A stretch of 64,000 nt of DNA, from assembly GCF_012489685.1 (NCBI RefSeq), contig NC_080042.1, forward strand, positions 22,024,150 through 22,088,149, written 5' to 3'. This stretch comes from Lotus japonicus (taxonomy: Eukaryota; Streptophyta; Magnoliopsida; Fabales; Fabaceae). How positions within the stretch are numbered: position 1 is the stretch's first letter; every line of letters begins with the position of its first letter. Positions 33,335 to 46,126 of this stretch are shown here, one piece after another. Position numbers and translations under genes: made by a program. Under the pieces are notes generated by a model that worked only from the letters and a program-made list of their open reading frames with translations, was not told the origin of the DNA and made no database searches.

Positions 33335-35731
33335 GTTATAAGCTAGAAAATGAAAATTTTGCAAAACTCACCCATTTCTTTCCCCAAAACCGCGGCCAAG
33401 AGAGGAGAAGAGGAGGAAATTGATCTTCGCGAATTCTTGCCCGTTTGCTTCACCGATCGTTGCTAATCGAAGACCTTGAGGTAGGTAAAATATATCTCTC
33501 TTCTGATCGTCGTTTCTGTCGACTTCTCCTAAGTCTTTATGTGTCCAAAGTTTTGAGGTTTTTGGAAAATTGTCCAAATAGCTTGATTTCTTTGTCTAAA
33601 CATCTTCCCTACGTGCTCAGGAGCACTTCTGTCGGATTAGTTTTTTCGTAATGTCACCGGAATTCCGCCGGAATCAATTCTACCTCAAATACCCATTTTG
33701 GGGCAAAGTCTCAATCTTTTAGCTTAGAACTCTCGACTTGGCTTAGTGCTAGTAGGATTAGTTGTCATAAACGTCGTTGTTGACGTCTCCATCCAATTTG
33801 TTTTTCAAAAATCCAGTTTTGAAATTCTGAGTTTAAAATAATGACCAAACTACCCCTATGTCAGTTTTCGATCCGAAAATTTTTCCGAGCTTAGAACCGT
33901 CTTAGTTACGGCTTATGTTAACCTAGGAACCAAGTTTGATCGAAGAAAAATCGACCCTCCCAATTAAAGGAAGTGGCCGAGAGCTATATCAAGGGGGGGG
34001 GGGGGGAAGAATCCGATTTTTCGAAAACTTGTCTTAACGCGTTAGATTGTCGTACCACGAAGTTTGTAGTGTACCGTGTAACCCTAGGACTCTTTGATTG
34101 CTGAGTTTCTGACTCTTGGTGTTGATTTCTGTGAATTTTGCTTAAGGTTCTTTTGAGAAGGTTCCTGGAGAACCAGGAGAAGAGCGTGAAGGACACTTTG
34201 AGGAGGAAGCTGGAAGACCCACCGGTGAGGGCTACTCTCTGAATTACTAGCTAATGCTTTAGGTGTCGACGAATTCGACTTGATTTATGTGTTATGCACT
34301 TAATTGCTAATTGCCTGAAATGATTTTTTAGGCTTCGGCCGATCTTGTTGAGTACTTGATGCCATGATATTGTGTGCTAAATTATTCACATGTTATGTGC
34401 TAAATGGTTAATCTAGGATGTGTTGGAATATGCTGTTTATGTTTATTGATTGAGCTGATTTATTTATGTTACTCCACTTATATCTGCTATGCTTCAGAGT
34501 GAGGATAACGGGCATGTCATGCCGATTTTATTTTGAGATTTTGGGAAAGTTTGATGGGACGGACCGAGGTTCGTACCCTGTTATTGTTTTTTTTTTTTGG
34601 ATCAAGACCTTCTCAAGGAAAATGAGCTTGAAATGTTATTGGAAAAACCCCATTTGAATTCACGTAAGAACTTGGGTTGTTCTGTCTAAGGCAAGAAGGG
34701 CTTTTAATGAGGCATTGTGCCCGGCCAGCTTACCTGGGAACTTCTCGGGCCATGACTTGGGTGATGATGGACCTTTTGTTTTGAGACCATCACCAGGGAA
34801 TCATTGGAATTATGGGATCTTTGGAACTAATAGGATTAGAGACGAAACTTAAACAATTTCATAATGAACCTCCATAATGTATTAAACAACCTCAAAACCC
34901 TTAATATAATGATAAAAGACTCAGACGAAAGTTTAGGGCTTGAACATAAGTGTTTTGAAAATGAGAAGTGTCGGCAAATCCAAGATTAGGAGAAACTCAT
35001 AAGTTTCCAAGTACTTCAGTACCTTTTCGCTCGATGAGCAGTTTATTGATTGGCTATCTAAAGTTTAGCCGGGAACCATGAGTTCCAAAGTACATTCTTC
35101 TTCTTTTGATTAATTCATTTTGTCGCAGAATTGACGTTTGCCTTAGGGTAGGCTTTTTAGAGACAATAAGTTAGCTAGAACACGTGACGACGTGTCGAGT
35201 GAGGTCGGAGACGTTGTTTGGCTAATCACTTGCATTCATGCACTCATTTTGAGGTTAATACACGGCGGATACCGGACCTCGGTGGATTCCAAAATGGTCA
35301 TAAGACCCGGATTTCCATATTTAGGACACTACGGTGGTCCTCAGTAGCAGACGGAATGGCAGACCTACGGGTTTACTGCTGATCTGACTACTTTTGTGTG
35401 GTGTAAGAGGCGCCCGAGCGGAATGGTCCCACTTTGGCCGGTGTTAGGGCTGACTCGATGGTGTCCATCCTTCTTCCGGAATGCATTTTGTTACCCAGCA
35501 TTGCATTTCATGCAACATACATGCTGACTTAGTTGCTGAGTGTGATTGGTACCTGTTTATCCTACTTGAGGCATGCTAATTGTTATTATGATCTTTATAT
35601 TCATTGTGATATATGCAACCCTAGGATGTTATCCCTAAACGTATAAGCCTGAGAGGCTAAATAATTATTACCCTATATATCTGGTTTTATTATTTATATA
35701 ATTCTTTGGAGTTGACCCTCGCGTCTTCTGT

Positions 35732-36214
35732 GTGTGTTTGGGCGGACTACGCCATTCTCAGTTGAGTATGGCGGACTGGTACGAGACGGTCGTCCCTTCG
35801 GGGGGGACCAGGTTTGAGATGTTGGACCAAGACACCCCAAGCTCATGGGTGGTCGACCCCGCCGGCCACCGAGCTATCTATTCAGGGCGAATAATGGAGG
35901 ATCGCATTGACCGGATGCCAAGCCTGACGCACGGAGTCTGGAGGCACTACACTATCAGCTTCAACTTGCCACCGGGTGTACACTGCGGACCTGGACTGGG
36001 AGTGCCACCACCACCGTCGCCTTCGGACGACGAGTACCCCTCGGAGGAGGTGCCTGTGGGAGGGACTTCTTCAGGCACTAGTTCACCCACTGTCGCGGCT
36101 GCTATAGACTTGATATCGGGTGCAGAACCCGCTCGACCAGCTATGGAGACCGATGCAGTCATCGACATAGTCGTCTTGGATTTAGATTCAGACGACGATC
36201 TTGGGGATGCATAG
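35732..36214 (+). CDS. LTR-encoded conserved ORF, copy 1
   Basis: A 160-codon ORF lies in the sense strand of the LTR, about 2.4 kb downstream of its TATA box and 440 bases before the LTR end. Met at residue 13 (35768) is a possible alternative start. Residues ~23-80 align with the ORF at 62289-62657 in another LTR of the family: shared blocks include LD(Q/R)D, WV(V/I)D, AGHRA, MEDR and SFNLP. About half of the codons that keep their residue differ by a synonymous change, which suggests protein-level selection. The C-terminal half is Pro/Ser-rich and acidic and ends with IDIVVLDLDSDDD, reminiscent of a SUMO-interacting motif. No known family was recognised. Confidence 0.6.
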   Translation: MCLGGLRHSQLSMADWYETVVPSGGTRFEMLDQDTPSSWVVDPAGHRAIYSGRIMEDRIDRMPSLTHGVWRHYTISFNLPPGVHCGPGLGVPPPPSPSDDEYPSEEVPVGGTSSGTSSPTVAAAIDLISGAEPARPAMETDAVIDIVVLDLDSDDDLGDA

Positions 36215-37499
36215 TTGGGATTAGTGTAGGAGTAGCGTCTTGGCTCTGATGTTCAGTCTTTCGTTTTGGGCAGGGTAGGTCCCCGACCTTTAGCTTTTCT
36301 TGTGGTTCTCTTTACGGAAATCACAGAGAGTTGGTTGGACTAGGGGGTCTTGTTTTAGGCCATCTGGGCTGACTTATTCTCGTTTTGAGGGTTTGTGTTG
36401 CGGACACTTAACCTTTCCTTTTGGATTGTACCTTTTGCCTTCGGGCGTCACTGGAGGGTTACTCGTGACGTGGTTTACTACTTACAGCGGGGGCTGTAAT
36501 TATTATTGTATATTAGTCCTGTTATCTTCTGTTGTCAAGCTCTATTTCTTTCAGTTTTAATTTTGTATTATCGAGAAAAAAAATATTCACGTTTTTCCGC
36601 TTAAACTTTCTTTTCGGTTACTAAAGTGACGCCACCGAAATCGGGGTGTTACAATCATCTTAGACATCTTCCCTTTTTTAACACAATTCCTTTCTTCAAC
36701 AATACATGTGAGCAACCCAATAAAATCTGCACAATAACAAATAAATTATAAACTAACATCTATGCATACCATACATTAGTTAATATAACAAGTTAATAAC
36801 CCTACACAGCTACTGAAATCAACCACAAATTTATGCAAGTTTTCATAACTGCAATAGCTTAAGGAAACCTATAAAATCCATAAGTGATTCTACATACCAC
36901 TATGAAGCATAAAACTTATCACACATTTTAATATTCTTACCAACTAAACAATCTGACCGTCCACAAGCCATATTTACTTGTTCTGAATTCTTTAGAGAAA
37001 GACCCCACATCGGAATCAAAGTGTTCTCACATGGGACAACAATAGAATCATGATTAAGAAGAATCTTGAAGGGATGTTCAGTTGCACGAAAAGGTCCCAA
37101 ATTAGGAACCAACCGACCAAAAGTTATCTTATATACATTCCCTTCCATGAATGTTTGTCCCCATTTAACATACATTTCTCTCCTTAGAGAGCATTGAATC
37201 TTGCCTCCCTTCAAATGAAACCATATAGCATTTATTATTCACAACAAACAATCATAAATCACACTTAATAACTATCCAATAATAACCAAATTAAACTTTG
37301 AATGACTTCTGAAATAAAACAATTCTCAGATCATACTACATACATATTGATCCATAAGAATTATCTCCACTGATTTTGGTACTCCATTTCCATTACATGT
37401 GTACACAGTCCAAAGCCTGACTACCCTTACTATCACACTCCAAATTTGAGAGGGTGGACACAAGGCATTAACAATACCCAGAGAGAAAGAGTTAGCCAT

Positions 37500-38020
37500 C
37501 ACAAATTACTCCAAGTTTTGAAACTTTATCTTAAGCAAAGACTGAATACTACTAACACGTTTAGCTTGGACCACAACACATTACTATCTTATATAGGCAA
37601 TATAGGCGGGCTCTTACAATTTTGTAATTCAAATTTTTTTATTAAACAATTATAAATGATAAAGTTTATCCCTAACTTTTACTGCTTATTACGAAGTTTT
37701 ATCTAAAACTTGAGTACCTGTCAGTAAAAGCAGCCTATTGCACCCAAGCTTAATAAAATGATATTTTAATCCATCTAACTAAACCTAACTATACATCACA
37801 ACTGATTACCATTATTTTAACTCATATAAGAGACACCCTTTAGGACTCTTTCCAAAAAGAACAACTAAGAGAAACTAATTTGTTATTTACTTCAGACACA
37901 CAGCTCATGTATAATATAATAATTAATTATAAAAGATATCCCTTAGTTTACCAATGGGTTAGACATAATAAAAATCTACAATAGTAACTGAAAAAAATTG
38001 GAAACATGCAAGTACCAATC
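37500..38020. other. Upstream region of RPA gene A
   Basis: The TATA-like box at 37588-37595 lies about 90 bases upstream of the ATG. The remainder is AT-rich with no gene. Confidence 0.5.
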
Positions 38021-38525
38021 ACCTGACACGTACTGAATAGTCTGATAGATGACATATAAATCACCTTCAACAAGTAGATAATGGACAAAGCGGCAAAAAG
38101 ACTTTTCGAATTCACCATATACATTTTCACGCCCACTTCATGAAAACAACACTTCAAAAGGCAGACACCTTGCCCCTAACCTGTCAATTTACCAAAAAAT
38201 CAGCAGCACCTTTACAACCTGAAACTTACCCAAAATAGGAAACAGAGGAACACCACATATGCCAGATCCTTCTAAACCTAACAAAATCTTCCCTCATTGA
38301 CATTCCGAATGCAAACCACACGTGTATATAACAGAAGCCAATGTCAAATCCTTTTCAAAGTTTTTCCACACAAAAAGCCCAATCACTATTATATAAAATA
38401 AAAGAAAATAAAACAAGATCACAATTTATTTGTATATCAATTAAAAAAAGTTGTCTTAAAATTGGAAAATATCTTTTTATGTAAATACCATTAATTACTA
38501 ACTAATAAATAATAAACATAAACTT
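38021..38525. repeat. 505-bp direct repeat Y, left copy
   Basis: It matches 40755-41259 at the same length with scattered substitutions. The two copies flank SIRE fragment C plus segment X. The right copy continues into sequence that also follows RPA B', so the right copy is probably the original context. Confidence 0.85.
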
Positions 38526-38723
38526 GCACCAGTGGTTTTTACTTCTGCTGCTTCTGCTTCCACTACAGCTCATCAAGCAGCTCAGAATGTTCCTTCCAGC
38601 TCCACACCGTCAAGCTCCTCCAGACTCAACCTCATGGAACAACGTCTTGATACTCATGAATCTATGCTACAGGACATGAAGCAAATGATGATGGAACTTC
38701 TGCGTCGCACTGATAAACCCTAG
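38526..38723 (+). pseudogene. Env-like ORF, C-terminal remnant
   Basis: The frame encodes the APVV-type segment, then ASTTAHQAAQNVPSSS and the conserved end ETHES-type coiled region finishing MELLRRTDKP, as in copies A and E. Everything upstream is missing. Confidence 0.85.
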
Positions 38724-38943
38724 TTTTAGGATCTCTCCGTTTTCCCTCTTAACTTACTTTATTTTAACTTCCTTTTATTATCTTCTTTAAGTTACTTTAG
38801 CTATTCTGCTTTGTTGGTTACTGTTTCTCTTTGCATATATTTCTCTTTGCATATATATATATATATTTGTCAACTTGTGTTTGCAAAATTTTTTTTATTC
38901 ATAATCATTTTATTTACATCATACATTTTATTTTTCCTAAAGT

Positions 38944-39336
38944 CTAGAATGGAGGATCCTTCCTCATTCTTCTGCACTCTTGACGCTGCTCTGACCTCTC
39001 CATCTCCAGACGATCCAGTGAATACTGGATGTTGTTGAGATTGACGTTCAGATCTTCCCTCTCCAGAACCTCTTCTGTTGTCTTGAGCTTCTCCTCTATG
39101 GTCTTCCTTTCTTCCAGTAGCCTCAGCTCAAGCTGGCTGAGTTCTTGAACTTCTTCCACGAAGGCAAGAAATTCCTTCAAGTCGTTCTTCAGCTCTGGAC
39201 GAAGGTCCTCCTCAAGCAGTGTCCTCGTTAGCTCTGATATGGTCGTTGTACCCTCTGGATGCCTTATGTTCAGGAACAAGTCCTCCTCACAGGCCTTCCT
39301 TCTGAGCTCTTCAAGTGCTTCCATGTATGATGCCAT
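38944..39336 (-). CDS. Antisense coiled-coil protein (copy C)
   Basis: A 130-residue ORF is nearly identical to the one at 27357-27749, with a few substitutions (K/E, M/L, S/N). The frame is intact and antisense to its element. The upstream box reads TATAAA at 39384-39389, with one flanking base changed. This copy and copy B are closer to each other than to copy A, in line with duplication of the whole fragment. Confidence 0.7.
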   Translation of the reverse strand: MASYMEALEELRRKACEEDLFLNIRHPEGTTTISELTRTLLEEDLRPELKNDLKEFLAFVEEVQELSQLELRLLEERKTIEEKLKTTEEVLEREDLNVNLNNIQYSLDRLEMERSEQRQECRRMRKDPPF

Positions 39337-40474
39337 TTTTTTTAATTGTTCCAGTTGTGAAGCTTACCCTCTTTCTCCATCGCTTTATATCGGCTTCACT
39401 TTCTCTCTGAAAGTTAATGCTTCTACAGTTTCTCGAGGTTAAGTTCTTGGTAACTGACCCCTTTCATTACTTCCTTGGCCGGTGGTAAACGTTCTTCTTT
39501 TGCATTAACTCTTCTATTTATTTCGCCTAACTCTGATTCTTGTATCATTTTATTTTTTCTTCAAACTTAGAAATTCTCTAAGGGGGAGTACCTTGTACTT
39601 CAAGCTAAGTGTTTCACACCCCAAGCTTTTTGCTTATGACAAAAAGGGGGAGTACAACCCAGTTTTTGATGTGTTAGTGTGATTTATTTTTCTTTTGGAG
39701 AATTTAAGAGTTCCACCTTTATGACCATAGATGTGTCACTGGGCAAATACAAGGAATACATTTCACTTCTTCTGAAGTGATATTAGTTTGACTCCGACCC
39801 AAAACTCTGATACCTTGTCCGTTGACTCTGAATACTTATGTGCTCTGATTATTCTATTTCATCTATATCATAAGTTTTTCACTCTGAACTCTTATATTAT
39901 TTAGCTCAGAATCTAGATTCAGAGGGAGCTAAGCTCAGAATCAAGTGGTGGCTTGAATTCAGAATGAACAAGATAAACTATTCACATCAGGATAAGTCTT
40001 ATTCTATATCCCTAAACTCTGAGTGAATTCAGTTTATTGTTTAAGAATTGTTCATCAAAAATCTTAGTTTTGTCATCATCAAAAAGGGGAAGATTGTAAG
40101 ATCAAGTTTTGATCTAGTAGTACAACTCTATGTTTTGATGATTACAAGTTAACCTTTTGATATGAACAATTATGGTACTCTAACGTGTTTTTCTGAGTGT
40201 GATATTTACAGGCTCTGACCTTGATTCTGTCTCACACAAATCACAAGCACTGTGCATAAAGAGTGACCCAAGCAACGCTTTCGCATTCTCCATGTTCACT
40301 CTGAACAGTGGAAAAGCTTCAGAAGATCTGAAGTCTTACAAACTCTGATATGGACTCAGTCACCAGAAGTTCTGGAGATCCAAAAGATCTGGCAACCAAA
40401 AGACTCTGAAGACTCAGAAGCTCTGATGGTGTAGAAGACTCTGATAATCCAGACTCTGAAGAGTGAAGACTCTG

Positions 40475-40754
40475 AAATTATAATTTCAATGCGCAAACCA
40501 TACACAACTTATATAACTTAATTTACTTTATTCCTACTCACCCTCTTTTATTATTTGGACAACAAAATTCCCACAACCATTCCCATAATTCTATAACAGA
40601 AAACAGCTGTTTCAACATAACGAAATTATATAATTTTAGAAAACAGAAACATTCATAAATGAACATAGGTCAAGAGAACAAACTCTCCCTTGTGACTAAA
40701 TAAAAGAACAAGACAACAAAGCAACAATAGGAAATAGACCAAGCAAGACCAAAT
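40475..40754. repeat. Segment X, copy 2
   Basis: It matches 28893-29175 almost base for base and joins directly to repeat Y at 40755. Confidence 0.8.
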
Positions 40755-41259
40755 ACCTGACACGTACTGGAGAGTGTGATAGATGACATATAAATCACCT
40801 TCAACAAGTAGATAATGGACAAAGCGGCAAAAAGACTTTTCGAATTCACCATATCCCTTTTCACGCCCACTTCATGAAAACAACACTTCAAAAGGCAGAC
40901 ACCTTGCCCCTAACCTGTCAATTTACCCAAAAATCAGCAGCACCTTTACAACCTGAAACTTACCCAAAATACGAAACAGGGGAACACCACATATGCCAGA
41001 TCCTTCTAAACCTAACAAAATCTTCCCTTATTGACATTCCGAATGCAAACCACACGTGTATATAACAGAAGTCAATGTCAAATCCTTTTCAAAGTTTTTC
41101 CACACAAAAAGCCCAATCACTATTATATAAAATAAAAGAAAATAAAACAAGATCACAATTTATTTATATATCAATTAAAAAAAGTTGTCTTAAAATTGGA
41201 AAATATCTTTTTATGTAAATACCATTAATTACTAACTAATAAATAATAAACATAAACTT
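40755..41259. repeat. 505-bp direct repeat Y, right copy
   Basis: It matches 38021-38525 and continues into the AT-rich sequence downstream of RPA B'. A third copy follows the gap at about 44505-45008. Confidence 0.85.
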
Positions 41260-42378
41260 CACTACAAAATAATTTATCAAATATAGTAAAAATAAAAAAA
41301 TCTCAAAAAAGGTATTTGATGTTCACTATATCACATGTTTTATTTTAAATATTCTTTAAATATATTGTTTGATCTATAAATATCATATTGAAAATAACTT
41401 CAAGAATTATAATAACAAATAATTATAACCAAGGAAAATAAATTTAAATTCTAGTAAATAAAATTTTACAATATACAAGTTCTAACATATTATAATTTTA
41501 AAAGTTAAATCGTTTCATTGTTGATAAAAAAATAAATAATGCTATTATAACTTATACTACCAATTTTTTAATTAATATAAAATATTTAAATTTCACTTAA
41601 TTGTTTCCAAATTATAAAAAAAAGTTAATCACTAATCTTTTAATGCTATTCTAATAATAGTTATTCAAATAACTAAACTAAACTATTAGTATTATTTTTA
41701 TTAAATATTTTTATATTAACAAATAAATAATTATTAAAAATAATTTCAATATCCTGGATACTTAGATTGCAACAACCATATTTTAAAAAAAAATTGCCTA
41801 ACTAACAACCCTGGCCAGATGATATATTAATTACACACGATATAACTGAAAAAAACACATATAAATTAAATAAATAAATATATCAAATCTAATTAAAATA
41901 TTATACGCATTCGATCGTTTTTAATCAAATCTCAAACAAAATAAAAAACCATAAAATATATTTTAACCTTATTTGCTTTATCGAACAAATCAAAATATGA
42001 ACTACTTATAAAACAAAGATATAAATAAAAATTACAAAGGTTAAATAAAATATAATGGTCCATGACTCAACATATTATCTCCCTTTATTATCTTTATCAG
42101 ATGACATCTACAAATCCAGATACAATAGTCTTATAATTCTTAAAATGTAGAAAACTAAAAACTTCCAGTCCACATAGAAGGAAAATTACGGCATACAACT
42201 TTGATAACAAAATAAATTAGACAACTACAATATACAATAAACACCATACTCCATCTTTCTAAGAAATTTAAATACTAAATAGCTTACATTAGATACTTCC
42301 AACATCAACCCCAAAAAAATACAAATCTATAGTACTGAATATTACTCCAACCTAACACTCCAAGTAATTTGATATCAC
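41260..42378. other. AT-rich stretch downstream of RPA B'
   Basis: Very AT-rich with no ORF. It recurs nearly base for base at 45009-46126. Confidence 0.6.
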
Positions 42379-43487
42379 CTAAATCTTCCTTGCCTTCACA
42401 TCAGCACAATTGTTCTCACAACCTTCATCATCATCCTTAGAAGATCCCTCAACAGACAACCTTTTGCATGGTAACAAAGATTTTCCAATAATAGAATTAG
42501 AGGCCTCACTTCCACCTTCTGTACTTACAAAATGTTGAACAACATCTTCGGTTTTATCAAATTCAAAAGCTAAACCCCCACAAGAAATATTTGCCTGCAT
42601 TCACCAAAGAATATAAAAACTTAAACTAACATACAGATAATTAAAAACACCAACTGCACTTTAGATTTCATACTAATCAATCAGCATACCTTTTTTCACA
42701 AAAAGAAGAAGCTTCATATGCTTCCCATATGTCATAGAAATTAAACACTATGGACCTGCCGAAATCACACACTTCATAAACATTGCAATAGTTTTCATCG
42801 ACATTAAGACAGAGTCCATTATGTCCTATTGGTTCATAGAAAGAACACACATAATCCAAATCCTTCAAGTCCTAAACATCCAAACACCTCAATCAATTAG
42901 TGCATCAAACAAACAAACTTCAAATGACAAGACTATACCCAAATCTAGATTTAACAATCCATTTTCCACCAGCAAAATACCTGAATTGGATATATCACTC
43001 TAATTTCATCAATCTTTGGATACGAAGAATTCAGAAAAGATAGATCACCCACAGGTCCACCAACATCTATACCACTTGCAAGAATCCTATAAAAATATGG
43101 TTGAATACATTAATCAGTATTTTCAAATAAAATAAAATAAAATTATTTACATTTGATTAATCAAATCAAAAACTTGTTTGCATACCTGTTCTTAAACGAT
43201 ATAACTTCGTCAATATCAGCATTTAAGCTAATTTTAGCAGCAGGTATCAATGTCTGAAGCAAATTTGCACCTACAGCGAGTAAAAAATTTATGCACCAAT
43301 TGACCAACCATCTATATCTCAAAATAAGCATAAATTAAATACAAAGCCATGAAAGAAACTGGTGTTCAAACAATCAACAAACCAGTTAAACTTACGTCTG
43401 CATTTCTTATCTTGGCATATTGGACAACAACCACAGGCTTCTCATTGGTATGAATCAATAAATATTCAGTCACAATCCTCACACAGT
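42379..43487 (-). pseudogene. RPA-like gene B', partial copy ending at the gap
   Basis: The last four to five exons of gene B occur here, identical as far as I can follow to 46127-47236, including the last exon (start near 42600, MQANISCGGLAFEF) and the exon with SFYEPIGHNGLCLNV. The sequence stops inside the exon with KPVVVVQYAKIKK at the N run. The near identity, homopolymer-type differences elsewhere in the repeat and the adjacent 100-N gap make an unmerged assembly overlap likely. Confidence 0.75.
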
Positions 43488-43587
43488 NNNNNNNNNNNNN
43501 NNNNNNNNNNNNNNNNNNNNNNNNNNNNNNNNNNNNNNNNNNNNNNNNNNNNNNNNNNNNNNNNNNNNNNNNNNNNNNNNNNNNNNN
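43488..43587. other. Assembly gap (100 N)
   Basis: Exactly 100 N between two copies of the same ~3.65-kb segment. Confidence 0.99.
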
Positions 43588-44218
43588 TGTGCTCTGATTA
43601 TTCTATTTCATCTATATCATAAGTTTTTCACTCTGAACTCTTATATTATTTAGCTCAGAATCTAGATTCAGAGGGAGCTAAGCTCAGAATCAAGTGGTGG
43701 CTTGAATTCAGAATGAACAAGATAAACTATTCACATCAGGATAAGTCTTATTCTATATCCCTAAACTCTGAGTGAATTCAGTTTATTGTTTAAGAATTGT
43801 TCATCAAAAATCTTAGTTTTGTCATCATCAAAAAGGGGAAGATTGTAAGATCAAGTTTTGATCTAGTAGTACAACTCTATGTTTTGATGATTACAAGTTA
43901 ACCTTTTGATATGAACAATTATGGTACTCTAACGTGTTTTTTCTGAGTGTGATATTTACAGGCTCTGACCTTGATTCTGTCTCACACAATACAAAGCACT
44001 GTGCATAAAGAGTGACCCAAGCAACGCTTTCGCATTCTCCATGTTCACTCTGAACAGTGGAAAAGCTTCAGAAGATCTGAAGTCTTACAAACTCTGATAT
44101 GGACTCAGTCACCAGAAGTTCTGGAGATCCAAAAGATCTGGCAACCAAAAGACTCTGAAGACTCAGAAGCTCTGATGGTGTAGAAGACTCTGATAATCCA
44201 GACTCTGAAGAGTGAAGA
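43588..44218 (+). mobile_element. SIRE-type fragment D (copy of part of C)
   Basis: It is equivalent to 39838-40474, including the degraded PPT and partial LTR, with a few homopolymer indels. Confidence 0.85.
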
Positions 44219-46126
44219 CTCTGAAATTATAATTTCAATGCGCAAACCATACACAACTTATATAACTTAATTTACTTTATTCCTACTCACCCTCTTTTAT
44301 TATTTGGACAACAAAAATTCCCACAACCATTCCCATAATTCTATAACAGAAAACAGCTGTTTCAACATAACGAAATTATATAATTTTAGAAAACAGAAAC
44401 ATTCATAAATGAACATAGGTCAAGAGAACAAACTCTCCCTTGTGACTAAATAAAAGAACAAGACAACAAAGCAACAATAGGAAATAGACCAAGCAAGACC
44501 AAATACCTGACACGTACTGGAGAGTGTGATAGATGACATATAAATCACCTTCAACAAGTAGATAATGGACAAAGCGGCAAAAAAGACTTTTCGAATTCAC
44601 CATATCCCTTTTCACGCCCACTTCATGAAAACAACACTTCAAAGGCAGACACCTTGCCCCTAACCTGTCAATTTACCCAAAAATCAGCAGCACCTTTACA
44701 ACCTGAAACTTACCCAAAATACGAAACAGGGGAACACCACATATGCCAGATCCTTCTAAACCTAACAAAATCTTCCCTTATTGACATTCCGAATGCAAAC
44801 CACACGTGTATATAACAGAAGTCAATGTCAAATCCTTTTCAAAGTTTTTCCACACAAAAAGCCCAATCACTATTATATAAAATAAAAGAAAATAAAACAA
44901 GATCACAATTTATTTATATATCAATTAAAAAAAGTTGTCTTAAAATTGGAAAATATCTTTTTATGTAAATACCATTAATTACTAACTAATAAATAATAAA
45001 CATAAACTTCACTACAAAATAATTTATCAAATATAGTAAAAATAAAAAATCTCAAAAAAGGTATTTGATGTTCACTATATCACATGTTTTATTTTAAATA
45101 TTCTTTAAATATATTGTTTGATCTATAAATATCATATTGAAAATAACTTCAAGAATTATAATAACAAATAATTATAACCAAGGAAAATAAATTTAAATTC
45201 TAGTAAATAAAATTTTACAATATACAAGTTCTAACATATTATAATTTTAAAAGTTAAATCGTTTCATTGTTGATAAAAAAATAAATAATGCTATTATAAC
45301 TTATACTACCAATTTTTTAATTAATATAAAATATTTAAATTTCACTTAATTGTTTCCAAATTATAAAAAAAAGTTAATCACTAATCTTTTAATGCTATTC
45401 TAATAATAGTTATTCAAATAACTAAACTAAACTATTAGTATTATTTTTATTAAATATTTTTATATTAACAAATAAATAATTATTAAAAATAATTTCAATA
45501 TCCTGGATACTTAGATTGCAACAACCATATTTTAAAAAAAATTGCCTAACTAACAACCCTGGCCAGATGATATATTAATTACACACGATATAACTGAAAA
45601 AAACACATATAAATTAAATAAATAAATATATCAAATCTAATTAAAATATTATACGCATTCGATCGTTTTTAATCAAATCTCAAACAAAATAAAAAACCAT
45701 AAAATATATTTTAACCTTATTTGCTTTATCGAACAAATCAAAATATGAACTACTTATAAAACAAAGATATAAATAAAAATTACAAAGGTTAAATAAAATA
45801 TAATGGTCCATGACTCAACATATTATCTCCCTTTATTATCTTTATCAGATGACATCTACAAATCCAGATACAATAGTCTTATAATTCTTAAAATGTAGAA
45901 AACTAAAAACTTCCAGTCCACATAGAAGGAAAATTACGGCATACAACTTTGATAACAAAATAAATTAGACAACTACAATATACAATAAACACCATACTCC
46001 ATCTTTCTAAGAAATTTAAATACTAAATAGCTTACATTAGATACTTCCAACATCAACCCCAAAAAAATACAAATCTATAGTACTGAATATTACTCCAACC
46101 TAACACTCCAAGTAATTTGATATCAC
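44219..46126. repeat. Segment X, repeat Y and AT-rich stretch, further copy
   Basis: It is equivalent to 40475-42378, with X at 44219-44504 and Y from 44505. No genes are seen. Confidence 0.75.

Larger units (their letters stand above)
32257..36653 (+). mobile_element. Solo long LTR (4397 bp) inside RPA gene A exon 3
   Basis: It starts TGTAAGGCCCAAG and ends GGGGTGTTACA, and is flanked by perfect 5-base duplications ATCAT (32252-32256 and 36654-36658). It is homologous to the LTR at 16831-20858 in the opposite orientation. With no internal region or second LTR, it is a solo LTR left by recombination. It carries a 32-bp repeat, a TATA box (33326-33334), a 160-codon ORF and the variable module near 35240-35500. 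A G run of about 15 bases lies near 33992. Confidence 0.95.
30385..37499 (-). pseudogene. RPA70-like gene A, exon 3 split by solo LTR
   Basis: This is a homolog of the large subunit of replication protein A, a single-strand DNA binding protein; such genes are typical cargo of plant Helitrons. I read about ten exons. Exon 1 (37344-37499) encodes MANSFSLGIVNALCPPSQIW. Exon 2 (about 36941-37208) encodes GGKIQCSLRREMYVKWGQ. Exon 3 is split into 36654-36727 and 32228-32256. Exon 4 is 31994-32115. Later exons include a zinc ribbon exon near 31318-31472 (ACKCSRAV, YYCSGC) within DBD-C and a last exon 30385-30625 with a Lys-rich tail (SFKRKLEDE). Exons look open, but the 4.4-kb insertion in exon 3 should inactivate it. 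TATA-like TATATAAG is at 37588-37595. Confidence 0.82.
38526..40474 (+). mobile_element. SIRE-type fragment C (plus strand)
   Basis: It contains the last ~65 codons of the env-like ORF (to 38723), the antisense gene, the 3' untranslated region, a PPT with one substitution (near 40084-40095) and a partial LTR from 40097. The LTR truncation point is the same as in fragment B. Confidence 0.88.

Noticed and set aside
33985..34010. Run of about 15 G as a regulatory G-rich element
   Set aside because: It is a single homopolymer, likely slippage or sequencing noise; no G-quadruplex pattern.
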